In this document: positions 1 to 47,250 of the stretch, one piece after another | How the letters are laid out: every line of letters starts with the position of its first letter | Numbering within the stretch: the stretch's first letter is position 1 | Source: Struthio camelus | Taxonomy: Eukaryota; Chordata; Aves; Struthioniformes; Struthionidae | Direction of reading: 5' to 3' | Assembly (NCBI RefSeq): GCF_040807025.1 | Contig: NC_090947.1 | Coordinates: forward strand, 9,486,001-9,550,000 | Length of the DNA: 64,000 nt | The notes under the pieces: model-generated | The model's database searches: none | What the model was told of the DNA's origin: nothing | Seen by the model: only the letters and a program-made list of their open reading frames with translations | Program-made: the position numbers and the translations under genes

Positions 1-534
1 AGCAGGAAGCAGAACATTATCTGGTAGTGCTTTGAGAGTCAAGAGCTGATTCGATCTTTAAAGAACAGTTTGCGTCTTCTTGTTGCAGTTTCCCTACTGG
101 CATACCTACGCATGTGTATCTGCCCCTGAAGGAAAGGTATCTGGTTACTTCTCCAGAGTTGAGGAAAGGGATAAGGGGGAAAAAAAAAATACCCTATCTG
201 TTTGTAAGTGTCCCACAGAAGTCATTAAATGTGGTTTGATTTTAAACAACAGATCTTTTAATAACGTTTTTCATGCATGGAGATTTCCACAACTTAAATC
301 AGCTTCAAGAAATGACATCTGACAAAAAGTCAGTGGAAGACTTTATACCTGTCATACTGAGGAACCAAGCAGAGGTTCCATACGCAGAACGCTAGCGTGC
401 ACGGTTCTTGCCACATCGGACAACAAGCCGGTGGAAAACATCATCTTTGCCATTTTATGCTTAGAAACAAGTGTATTTGGTAGAAACAAGGGGAGGATTG
501 AACAGCATCGGTGGTTTACTAACAAAGCCCAGAG
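1..534 (-). other. METTL21A: Probable METTL21A 3' UTR and downstream flank
   Basis: This is the sequence immediately 3' of the METTL21A stop. An ATTAAA hexamer on the minus strand at 262-257 is a possible poly(A) signal about 275 nt after the stop. No AATAAA was seen on the minus strand here. The plus-strand short frames look like chance. Confidence 0.4.
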
Positions 535-1437
<903 letters not shown>

Positions 1438-2032
1438 GGCCGCCCCTTGGCCTCGCGTCGCCCTGCGGGGAGAAAGGGCCCGTGAGGGCCGAGGGAGGCG
1501 CGCGGCGGGGAGCGGCGAAAGCCCCAAACCGGGTCGCGCGCGTCCCTCGGGGGCGGGCAGCCGCCCCTACCCCGGAAATCCCTCCTGCTCTTGGCACCGG
1601 CCGCGGGGGGAAGGCTCTTACACCACATGGCCGGCCGCCACCGCCCCCGCCCGGGCTACCACGCCAGAGGCCAGCCCACGAAACGCTGGGTATTTACCCG
1701 TATTTTCCTTCCCTCCAACCCCCCCACCCCGGGCTCAGGTAGAGCGCCCAGAGGGAGAAGGTTGTTTTCTCCCACCTTCCCGATCAATGAAAAACGCAAC
1801 CCAAACGCTTTCCCCCCCCCCTTCCACCCCAGCAGGGCGAGAGCGCGGCACAGCAGGAAGGCAGCCACGAGGCGGCGGGGTTCGGCTCTCCAGCCCCATG
1901 GAAACTTACCCTGCAGGCAGGCTGGAGGGAAACGGCTCCTCTCAGGGCCGGCAGGAGCGCGTTGCGGTAAGAAGAAACGCGCCTTTAGAGCCCTGCCTCA
2001 GAAACGGACCCGCCATCGCACCGCCACCACCC

Positions 2033-2060
2033 GTTGCCCAGGCAAAGGCAGGTATAAATA
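2033..2060 (+). promoter_or_regulatory. X-box plus TATA box: candidate RFX-dependent core promoter
   Basis: GTTGCC-CA-GGCAAA at 2033-2046 differs at one base from the palindromic RFX X-box GTTGCC-NN-GGCAAC. TATAAATA at 2053-2060 follows seven bases later. The TATA box reads in the plus direction and predicts initiation near 2083-2090. X-box promoters are typical of ciliary genes and some immune genes. No transcript is visible from sequence alone, so promoter activity is inferred. Confidence 0.4.
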
Positions 2061-2130
2061 GAAACAATCGGGCCTTTTCCTGTTAAATCTGCGTCTAAAA
2101 GCCTGGGCTGCTGGTAACCCTCCCACAGCG

Positions 2131-2259
2131 ATGCCCTACTCCCAGTGGCGTCGGCAGGCCAGCAGCGACGACTTGCGTAGAAACTTCTGGTCATACGTGC
2201 TTAATGCCATCCATCCTCTCTACCGAAATATCAGCTACTTCTGGTTGTTATCCCGCTGA
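2131..2259 (+). other. Candidate small ORF (42 codons) downstream of the X-box/TATA unit
   Basis: ATG at 2131 opens a 42-codon frame with its TGA at 2257-2259, about 45 bp after the predicted start site. The product would begin MPYSQWRRQASSDDL, with an arginine-rich N-terminal half and an aromatic, moderately hydrophobic C-terminal half (YFWLL). I do not recognise it. The frame is too short to be convincing on length. What supports it is its position relative to the promoter motifs. It could equally be the first exon of a non-coding RNA, or chance. Confidence 0.25.
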
Positions 2260-5200
2260 AATACGAAGAGTCTCTGAAGTAAAGCTTTCACGAATAGCTA
2301 TTTTGCTAAGAACGTTTGTCAAACAGCTAAACGCTAGCTAACGAAAAGCTTGGAGGAAAACCAGGCAAAGAAAGAGGTCTTTCCTCCCTAAGTTTCACCA
2401 TAAATGGTCATTCAAATGACTAGCAGTGAAATGATGGACACTTTGTCGGTTTACCTCTCCACCAGTAGCTCCCAGACTCTCCACACCAGTGAGACTGGCG
2501 GGGCGGTGAATCCCTTTCTGTTGAATGCAAAGGGAATAAACCGAGAGCCGACTTTGGCTCCTTCCAGCTTGCAGTTGCAGAACCAAGGCAGCCTCAGTAA
2601 CTGATCTGGCTCATCTTGGAAACCAGGGGGGTGAACTGAAAAGGAAAGCTTAAGTTTCTGTAGAAACAGATAGGGTTATCAGTGGACCTTGTATCTTGCC
2701 GGTGCAGGAAGATCCCTGCAAAAATGTTTACTATTGAGATAAATGTGTGGTCTGAGCTACCATGTCATTTCCTTTACGCACAGAAGTTACATTAAACAGT
2801 GCACGTAATGAGAAAAAAAATATAAAGGTGCACAATTTCTGAAGAGAGAGCCGTGCACAAAGTGAAACTCAATATTCATTTCCGACGCCTCTGAAGAAGG
2901 AATAGTTCCCCTCAGTAACATTATGTTCATGCCTTAAACCTCACGCCTTGATAAACTGTCATACCTAATCACCACCTTTATTAACATGTCTTGTTACAGA
3001 AAGAGCACTTAGCTTTTAGTGGAATTATGTGACTGATCCCTCAAAGGCCTTGCAGTTCAAAAAGCTGACATTATGCTGAAGTTTCACTTAAGCAACAAAA
3101 AGCAAAATGAGCAGGCTCTTCCTATTTGTAAGCAAGAACTGCAGTTCCAGCTGCATTTCATTTACTGGAAACCTCCTGCATTTATCAGCATGCTTTCAAA
3201 CATCCACAAATCTACAGGCTTATGCAGGTCTCCATTCTTCAGACTTCCAGACCGCGAGATGCCATGTGTCCGGTCCTGTGACAGGAGCGCGCCTGACACG
3301 CCACGGCACGTGAGTGACACGTGAGAGTGCATCAGTTCACATCTGGGGTGCTGGGCCCTCCGATGGGGAAGGGCTGCCCTGTCGTGCTCCGCTCCTCCGA
3401 GTGCTGGGCTGGGGTAGGTAAGTCGCAGTGCAGCGCTCTGATTTCCCTACCGGTTGTGGCCGGCTGGTGGTCTAGATCAGACTAAGACGTGCGTCTGGCA
3501 TGTGGGATGCTGGGGCGGGGAAAAAAAGCTGTGAAATTCTGTGTTTGAAATGCCAATGCTGCTGCAGGGAAGCGAGAATCTTGCACCAAAAAATGCCTCA
3601 GTTTTCACAAATTTGCTCTGAGGCTCCTAAAGTTTGAGCTGATGTTGCAGCACACCGAGCATTAACCCCTTCCGTTTCTTTTTAGTGAAACCTGCAAGGG
3701 TCCCACGCTCCTAAAAGCCATGTCACCAATTGTTTTCCTTCTATGCAGCCTAAATATGGATCTAGAATCTTAATGTTAGGTGCCCAGCTTTCTGATTTTA
3801 TTTATAGGTGCAGCATTATATAATCAGAGGGGAAATTATAGCACAAGCAAGCAGTTTTCTTTAAAACCAGTTATACAGATAGGCAGACAACAGTTAGAGC
3901 ATCCTTCAGATAATGGAGACGAACCGGCAGTCAAGTCTAAGCAGTTTCAGGTACCTGAAACTTAATGGGAAAAGCTCTTCAGAGCCACTCTCCAATATTT
4001 AGGGACGGAATTAAACCTTTAGAAGTTACCCTAAACAAACTTACGACAGGAGTCAGGTGTGCAATTTTACTCTTTTGAACGAAGTCACGCATCCATGAAA
4101 GTGTCTGTGCTAAGACACTGGAGAGCATTTACCTTTTTTTCTCCATGGGAGAGGAAATTTGTATACCTGACCTGCAGTAACAGCTATTTCTAAGGCGTGG
4201 TATGTCAGCACGGTGGTTCTGGCAGCTCACTGCCCACAGCACATGAAGTACAGCTTTGCAGGCTTTGTTCTTTTTTGCCTTTAACACGTCTCAAATTCTC
4301 TTCTCAGCTCCTCTATGAACTCTGGCAGCTGCAGTTAGGTTTCCTTAGCCTTTGATAACTGCTAAGTTTTATGTTTATTAAATCAAAAGGAAGGTAGGAT
4401 CAGAAAAGAGAAGCTAAGTTAAAAAAATGTTAACTCCCATATGTTTGCATTTCTGGTGTGCTGCTGGTATCACTGCAGCGATCCAGATGTTCACCTGCTG
4501 GCAAAGAATCCTCTGCGTTGCCTGTACCGATATCTTAGATTGCTGCAGAGACAAAAGTGCCGATTTAATCTGTGGCATGAGTACTGCAGTCTGCCTTTAT
4601 GCTGTGAAGCGCAGAATCCTGGCTAGCCAAGAGCAGTACAGAAGATGATAAAAAAAGCGTGAAAACTTACGGCTACTAAAAATCCATACTGTATGCTCTG
4701 AACAACCTCACTGGTTACTTTTTTCCCTAGTCCGAATGAAAATGCTGGAAATTCCTATTTCCCTAGCTACTGTTTTGCTTCAGGCTTTTTCCCTTAAATG
4801 GCCATAGTCTTCTGTTACTTGTCAGCTTCAGAAGACAATCATTCTTGCAATATTTTTGTCCTGTCAGCTGGCAGCAGATTTCAAAACAGGATGCCTATTT
4901 TTCCCCCTATTATTTGCAGCAGTGAGACACACAACTCTGAGCTTTTGTTTTCAGTTGGTTATACAGGTTCAACCTAGTGATTCATTTTTCCTGCAGCTAC
5001 GTTTCCAGGAAAAGACAATGCCTTGGCTCTTCTCCAAGTTATCCATAGACTGCCTTGAGAGTAAGATCAGAAAGCAGTATTTCCACCACAGCTGAGATAC
5101 TTTCTAAGAAGGAGGAAGATGAACAAAACACATCCCAAAGCTGGTGTTATCTTCCTACAGACAAGCAAGGAAGCACACAGCCTTGGAAAAGCATATTCAG

Positions 5201-8200
5201 TACTAAACCAAGGTGAAGATAAGGTAGAATTTGCAAGTTTTTAAATTCTTGGCCCTGTGAAACACAACCAAACATTTGCTAAGAGCCGTTTTCCATGTTG
5301 GGGGCTGCTGGTGGCTGTGAAACTGGCTGGCTTTAGGAATATCCTACACTTTTATTTCCAATGTTCTAGCAGACTCTCCGCTTCTTGTTGCAATTAGCGT
5401 GGGAAAGACCATACCCACGAACTTTGGAATTTTTCAAGAGTTGTTACTCAGATAGGAGCTCGTAACTATGGTTTCTGATGTCTTCTCTCAGGGATAGAGC
5501 TTCTCACAGATCATGGGAAGTGTGGTTTTGCATCGCGAAGCAAGGGGCTAAAGAGCTGTGGTTGCAAACACAAGCCCTAAGCTTTCAGACAGGGAACTAA
5601 AAACATGCAAGAATCTACCTACAAATAATCATGGTAGGGAAGTGTAAAGACTTGTCTGAGAAACAGGATCCCTTTGAACCCAAGCAGACAGCGCGCTCAC
5701 ATGTGTGGAGCCAATTGACCAAGCAAAGAGACACAATTACATTTTCTGGCGAGCCCACAAGCCAAAACACAGCTGGTCGCACTAATATTAGTCCTGTCAA
5801 GCCTGGTAGTCTTCATTTATTATGCAGCTTGCAAATAATTATACACGTAGCTAAGCTTACAGCTCAAAAGCTGCATGCAGTACTTGGCAGGCTAAATTCC
5901 TTGCTGGTGTAGAGCCTTTGACCTCATTAGGCGTTCAGCAGGAACGAATCTGTTCCTTTGTATTTTCAGAATAAATCACGGGCCTTTTTCATCTCAACAT
6001 CTCCAGAATATAGGTTGCTCCTCCTCCTACTGTCATTATAATCTGACTTATGTTTCATTTCAGAATCCCGCCCGGCCTTAAAAGCTGTGTGAAGTTTTCC
6101 TGGTGGTTACAGCAACTTCCTCAAAGGGCTTAAATTAAGATTCATTTGCCAAATTTTGGAAAGCTGCTTTCCCTTTTGGGAAAATTAAAACAAGCATACT
6201 CTCGCTCTACCACTTATTATTAAAATAAGTTTAGCATGAGATATCACTGAGGGCAGAAATGAAGACCTGTATAACAAACTTTCTCTCTTTAGGGAATAGT
6301 GACATTAAGTGTCAAATTTGTAAACTCCCATCAGCACTGGCATTAACACCAGCTGAAATGCATTTGGCAGTCTGTACCCCTGAGCTACTACTTTGTAGGT
6401 TACATTTAGGTCACGTTTTCTTTGTGAACGCCAAAGCAAGAGAATTACTTTTCATCTTTCTGAAAGCAAGATTCAAGCTTAAAATATTTTACGTGCTGGT
6501 AGCGCTGCCTAGGCCTGGTTTGCTGGCAGGGCCAAGGACTAAGGGAGCGTAAGTGAAATGGGAAAAGCGTATGGGGGAAACCAGTACACCTTCATTTAAG
6601 GTTTGCCTCTGTCTGAAATGTAGGATTTTGGTTTGTGCCACTTCTTGCCTGAGTTATCCTAGTCTGCTGCAGCACTGAGGCAGTGTTCAAACGAAACTAC
6701 GTAATCCCTAAGAGGTTAATTGAGCATGAACGCTCGGCGCTAATCCAAACTACAAATACTGCAGGTATTTAAAGCTGAGTGATAAACTGTTTTCTCATCC
6801 CATTAAAGAAAAAGCTTTCACAATTTTGAGAAGTGTTCGCCCAGTACGGACCAGGACACAAGACCTCTCCAGTTTGTTTGAATTTTGTCTGCAAACGTGC
6901 CGTTTCAAGCCCCGCTCAGAATAGGCCATAGGGTAGCGATTAGGCGTCTTCCCAAGAGCTACGTGCCTACGTCTGGCTTGAAGCAAGCCAACAAATATAC
7001 TGGTGAATCCTATTTCCCTCAGCTTGCAAACTCCACCAGTGCGTCTCTTTGAAATTTTCACCAAGTACCCCTCCAACCTGGAGCGTCCTTCCCAAACAAG
7101 GTGTAGAAATGGTGCGCTACCACTGGTGAGACGGGCGCTTTCCAGTGGCAACGCGATGGCTGATCCTCACGCTCTTCCCCAGCAGAGAGGTAACGCCCTA
7201 CCTGGCAGTAACTCTCCCACAATGGCTAGGACGTTGTTATTGCGGCTCTGCAATACAACTTACTAATCTTTATGGTCCTGTAATCGCCATAGTTCAATAA
7301 AACCGGCCCGGCCTTCTTCCACTGTCATCTAAAATTAGGATTGCCCTATCCCCTCTGCAACCACGGTAAAACAAGATAGCACTAGAACGAGGTGGGGTGG
7401 GGAGAATCTTGTAACGAATGGGAAACGCTTCAAGCAGACATGACAAACCATTCAGTCCACTGGATTATGGAAAAGTATGGCATTTGCTGTTTGCGAGTTG
7501 CTGATCATTGACTTTATTATTCTAGAGAGAAATGGGGGTAACCAAGGACCACGTGGCAGAGACCTCCGGCTCCCTTCTTGCAGCTGGAGAACACGAGGCT
7601 GAATCTCAAAGGTACGCAGTAAACTAATTTCAGCTTATGCATTCATTATTGCCAAGATCCACCATCCAAAATGCCTACTTATCATGCAAAATGTGGAACT
7701 AGGTATACGCTGCCCATTGTACATCAAAATAATTGATTTTTTTATAATGGGAACTGTCTGATGATTCACTGGGGTAAATCAAGCAAAACAGAGCCGAAAG
7801 ATGAGACAGAAAATAGGAAGAGAACCAGGACTGGTAATAAATCATGATAGCTGGTATTCAGCATACTGCTATAGCAGTAAATCAATAGAGTGCTAAGCTG
7901 CATAAATAAAAGATAATGTGTTTCCTCTCTGCAGGGTGTTGCTCAGGCTATACCTATTAAACGGATTGCCTGGTTCTGCAGAAAATACACAAAGCAACAG
8001 GTTTTGGCATATTTTTTCTGAGAAATCAGATCTGCATTAAGATTCATAAAAGCTATTTTGATAAAATTGAGGGGAAATTTAAGCAGAAGCAGACTTTTGC
8101 TCAGCTCTCCAGTCCCTAGTTAGCCGCTCACTTCCTCACTGCTTGTTTGCCCTTGAACACGGATTTTGTGCTGCCCAAAACCACAGCTTTGGCAAAGGGC

Positions 8201-9850
8201 TCCCCAAGGCTGTGCTGAAGCATAGATTTAGCACTGACTCAAGCCTTTCCGACACGGGAAAATCGTGCAGATGTGTTTTAGAGCGCTCCAGTTACACCTC
8301 TGCTGGACCCACGCTGTCCCATTGCACACGTTGACGTGGCTGCAAGGAGCAGGACTAAAACCATTTGAGAAATGGGAGCCCTCCCAGCTAGAAGTTACTG
8401 CTGTCTTTAATATTAAAATATGCCATTTTTAATATTGAACAAGCCAGCTCTTGTTCTCGCTTTGGAATTAATTATTTCACTAAACCAAATGAGCCCTTTA
8501 GCTTCCCTCTCTTCCCCCGCCATCATCACTCCAAATTCCCAGCACCGACTTTCTGTCCCAATGCCACGAGCTGTCTGAAACCTGCTCTCTGGCACGGCTG
8601 TAAGCACTTTTCAAAGCAGGCTGTAGAGGCCCTGAAGTGGTTCGTAAAGCACAGAAAGCAAATCTGCTCTGAACCTCGCTTGTAATCCGTAGGAAGGTCA
8701 GATTTCTCTGGAGTAACACAGCTTTAAAACCGGTTAGTAGCATGTCAGAGAGGCTTAGCTGGCAAAGCTTACAGAACTTGCAGGCAAGCGAGTAAGTGTA
8801 CGTATCAGTAGGAGGGAGTGAGTGATCCTCATACGAGACTATAAATCACTTATTTCCTCCCCTTATTGTACCTGAGATCGTCATATAGATTCTAGAAATA
8901 TGGCATTTATGACTTCTTCTCTTCAGAGAAACCAGGTATGTTTTATTTTTCTGAAAAGTGCGTGTCCATTGTCACACAGATGTGCCAATGTTAGGGTTTT
9001 GCTACAAAATGGAGATAAACGCCGAGCTTGTCTACCTTTAACTGCCTGCACAATAGCATTATTTTGTAATACTCCTGCAAATTACTTGTTTTCCTAAGTC
9101 TTCTGCAGTGCTGTTGTTATCAGTGGCCGGCGTTAAATTTTTGTAGTGATAGCAGGGTGATGCACTGCAGAGCCACGTACGCCGAGGTTTATCAGGGCCT
9201 CCGACCGCCGCGGGTATCTTGGCCTCTAGCCCATCTTCCCAGAGCAGGTTTGAGCAACCCAGCCCTCTGAGAAGCACAACTGCAGGTGGGTAAGGCTATA
9301 TATATATATGTATGTTTGTGTGTGTGTGTGTATGTATACACATCTATATAAAATACAACAAAAGCCCCAGTTGCCAACCCCCCGGCGCAGCGCATCCTCC
9401 CCACGCTGCATGTGGTTGGAGTGCACAGCAGCAAACAGCAGGTCCTAAGCAGGCAGTAGGGTATAAGACACCCCATATATGCGGTCTATATATCTATAAA
9501 GGGTGTATTCATACTCCGCACATGAGGGACCCCGCTGTGCTGACCTAGACCCTCCCCCCAACGCCTCTGCACCCAGAGCTGGCTTAGCACGCACGCGAGA
9601 ACGGTGTGCAAAAAGAGAAAAAAAAAAAAAACCAAGCCACCACCAGAAGCCCTCAAAACCATTTAAGAGGGGGGGAAAAAAAAAAAAGAAAAGGAAGCCC
9701 AAAACAGACTTGTGACAAGCTCCGGAGCGACCTCTGAAAACCACCCAGCGGCGCCCGGGCAGCCTGGAGCCCTCCCTGAGCTGCTGCATAAAACCACCGC
9801 AGCGGCAGCAGCACGTACGCGTCGGTGCTATGTTTTGCTTTTAGTAGTAT
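2260..9850. other. Intergenic region between METTL21A and CCNYL1
   Basis: This is AT-rich to moderate-GC DNA with only short, unrelated open frames and no recognised protein homology. It contains scattered A/T runs (for example 9615-9633 and 9670-9690). No CR1, LTR or RNA gene was recognised by eye. Short segments could be conserved regulatory DNA, but none stands out. Confidence 0.6.
9297..9350. repeat. Compound TA/TG microsatellite
   Basis: A (TA)n stretch runs into TG repeats and then TA-rich sequence (9297-9350). Confidence 0.85.
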
Positions 9851-9859
9851 CAGTATTGT

Positions 9860-9909
9860 CGCTGCTGCTGCTGCTGCTGCTGCTGCCGCTGCCGCTGCCG
9901 CTGCTGCCG
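9860..9909. repeat. CTG trinucleotide tract with CCG interruptions upstream of CCNYL1
   Basis: About eight uninterrupted CTG units are followed by alternating CCG/CTG triplets, about 570-620 bp upstream of the CCNYL1 start codon. The opposite strand reads CAG. It probably lies upstream of the transcription start, and the glutamine- or leucine-run frames it creates look spurious. Confidence 0.85.
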
Positions 9910-10004
9910 CACGTGGACCCCGCAGGCAGCCCGAGCCCGGAACCCCCTGGGGGCGGGGCTAGAGCCGAGGGGGCGGGGCAAGGGGCGGGGCAGGGACGCC
10001 GCCG

Positions 10005-10127
10005 ATTGGCCGCGCCGGCGCTGGGTGCGCGGCTGCGTCGTCTGCGTGTGCGCCGGCGGCCGCGTGACGAACCCCGCGCCCATTGGCGGCGCGGCGTCAC
10101 GCGGCCGCCGCGGCGGGAGGCCATTGG
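10005..10127 (+). promoter_or_regulatory. CCNYL1: Triple inverted CCAAT (NF-Y) array with CRE half-sites
   Basis: ATTGG cores lie at 10005-10009, 10082-10086 and 10123-10127. A TGACG half-site is at 10065-10069 and its reverse CGTCA at 10095-10099, between the CCAAT boxes. Arrays of NF-Y sites next to GC boxes are typical of cell-cycle-related promoters. Binding is inferred. Confidence 0.55.
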
Positions 10128-10356
10128 GCAGAGGCGGGGCGCCCCCCCCCGCCCTCCCCCTCCCTCCCCCCGCCTGGGGGAAGGCGGCCGCTCGCGCGAG
10201 GCCCGTTGCTGTCGGCGCGCAGGCGGCGGCGGCGCGGGGAAAGGGGGGGGGGGGATCGCGCGCCGCGGCGCTCGGTCGCGCGCACGCGCGGGCGGCCGTT
10301 GGGGCAGGCCGCGGCCGTTGGGGCGCGCGTGGCGGCGGGGCGGGGCGGCGGCGGCG

Positions 10357-10368
10357 ATGCGGCGCTGA
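10357..10368 (+). other. CCNYL1: Minimal uORF (three codons) in the presumed CCNYL1 5' leader
   Basis: ATG CGG CGC TGA lies 110 bp upstream of the main start. If transcription begins upstream of it, initiation here would terminate almost at once. The start site is not mapped, so membership in the mRNA is uncertain. Confidence 0.35.
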
Positions 10369-10477
10369 CGCCCGCCCCCCTCCCTCCCTCCCTCCCTGAG
10401 GCCGGCGGCTCGGCTCCCCCCGCCCCAGCCCGGGAGCCGCCGCGCAGCCGGGGCCCGGCGGGGGAGCTCCGAGCTCC

Positions 10478-45551
<35,074 letters not shown>

Positions 45552-47250
45552 GGAGAGAGAAAGGTGCAGCACCATGAACCAGCATCCCTATGAACCGGAG
45601 GAATACCACCACTCCATGCACACAAGCCAGCGGTGATGGTGTCTTCCAGCAAGAGGAGGAGAGGAGGGATAAAACTAAGCCAAGGGAGCCCAGAGCTTAA
45701 GGAGCATTCTCAGTGCAAAAGATGAGACCTATGTCTAATCAAACTCTCCTCCTTTAAATGTATCCAGAGGTGCAAAAACAAACTTTTCTTGATCTCTCCC
45801 CCACAGATGTTTGCTTACTATGTAGGCCTATAGCTGTGAACTCTTGAGGTTTTTAATAATGAGTAGTTTTAAATTTTAGAATTTAAACACTAACAACGTG
45901 ACTATAGTTACAACGTTCTTCCCTCCTCTCCCCTGTCAGCCAGAATCTCACTGCGTTTGTCTTTCTGGTCAATGCAGTGTTAACAACAACAAGACAAAAC
46001 ATGGGACTCTTAACAAAGTATAAAGCCACTCTGGAGCTGAAAACTGTAGCATAGACAAGTGTTGACAGCTTTTCCCTGGTTTGGCTACTAAAAAGCTGCT
46101 ATTATTGGTGATCTGTTCATAACCAAGAAGCTGCCTAGCAGGAAGGAATCCTAACTCTGCACCAACAACTTACTCCAGTAGAGATTGTCAAAAGACTTTG
46201 AATGTTTTGACTGGGAGCAGAGAAATGGTTTTACGTGTCGTTAAAATATATAGGGTCCATGCTGCATTTCTTGTGAATTATGGTGCTTCTCTCATTTTCT
46301 AATACTTACTTATTATTGCTCTGGAAGAGATGCAATCTGTATATTTTTCTGAAGCATTGAATGAGAAAGTAGGTCTGGAAACATCATCACCATCTTAAAC
46401 AGTGTAGCAATCCAGCGATGAATGGCATGTGTGCAGCACTGCTTCTCTGAGTTCTCCTGATCTCTTGTGCTATATACAGTGGAGTTCCTAAAGCTGATAT
46501 TGTGCATCCATCTGGCTCTTCTTGAATTTTTTTGCTTCCTGGGAGGGATTTATATTCATAATGAGACAGTAATGAGCTTGAGAATCCTGGACTACCTAAC
46601 AGGGTAGATTGAGAAATCTTGTTTCAAATTCAGTTGAGAATTATCAAAAATATTTCCATAACGCCCCCCCCTCCCCCCCACCTTTTTTTTTTTTTTTTTA
46701 AGAAGTGAATTTTACCTTGTGCAACTACTCTTCTTGAGGCTTGGGTTTTGCTCTTTCTGAGACTTTGGAATGGCGCTTGCTTTAAGGCTCTGAAAGTGAA
46801 CGCTAAACAGGAAAAGTATTACTAGACTCTTCCTGTAACAAGTCTTTGTAATATCTTCCCCTCTTGGATCCAAATAGATTCTAGGCAGTTTGTCCTAGGA
46901 GCAGATCTCACTCAAAAATGGCACAGTTTTTGTGCACTTCCTCTTCCAGCCAAGGTCGAGAAACTTACACTGCATATCAAGTCCATATGCCTTTGAGAGT
47001 AAGGGCGCCCGAGTGTATTAATCAGTGTGGCTGCACTCAACTGTTCAAGTGATGCATATAGTATTTTATGGTATGCAAATATGCCAGCCCCTGGCTCTCA
47101 AATCCACGGAACATGGCGCTTCAGGTATTGATCACAATTCAATTTTGAAAATAATGCTACATCTTCAGGTGGTTTTTCCTTTCTCATGTTTGTATTAAAA
47201 GAAAAGCTAATAAACTCTATTTTAAATAAAGTTAAAGGTGAAGTTTGTGC
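45552..47250 (+). other. CCNYL1: CCNYL1 3' UTR
   Basis: This AT-rich, non-coding stretch follows the CCNYL1 stop and runs to a tandem pair of AATAAA signals at 47209 and 47225. It includes a C-run and T-run at 46664-46700. The implied 3' UTR is about 1.7 kb. Earlier alternative sites cannot be excluded. Confidence 0.65.
47209..47230 (+). terminator. CCNYL1: Tandem AATAAA polyadenylation signals of CCNYL1
   Basis: AATAAA occurs at 47209-47214 and 47225-47230, followed within 30 nt by GT-rich sequence (GTTTGTGCTCTGT), which fits a cleavage and polyadenylation site near 47245. Confidence 0.6.
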
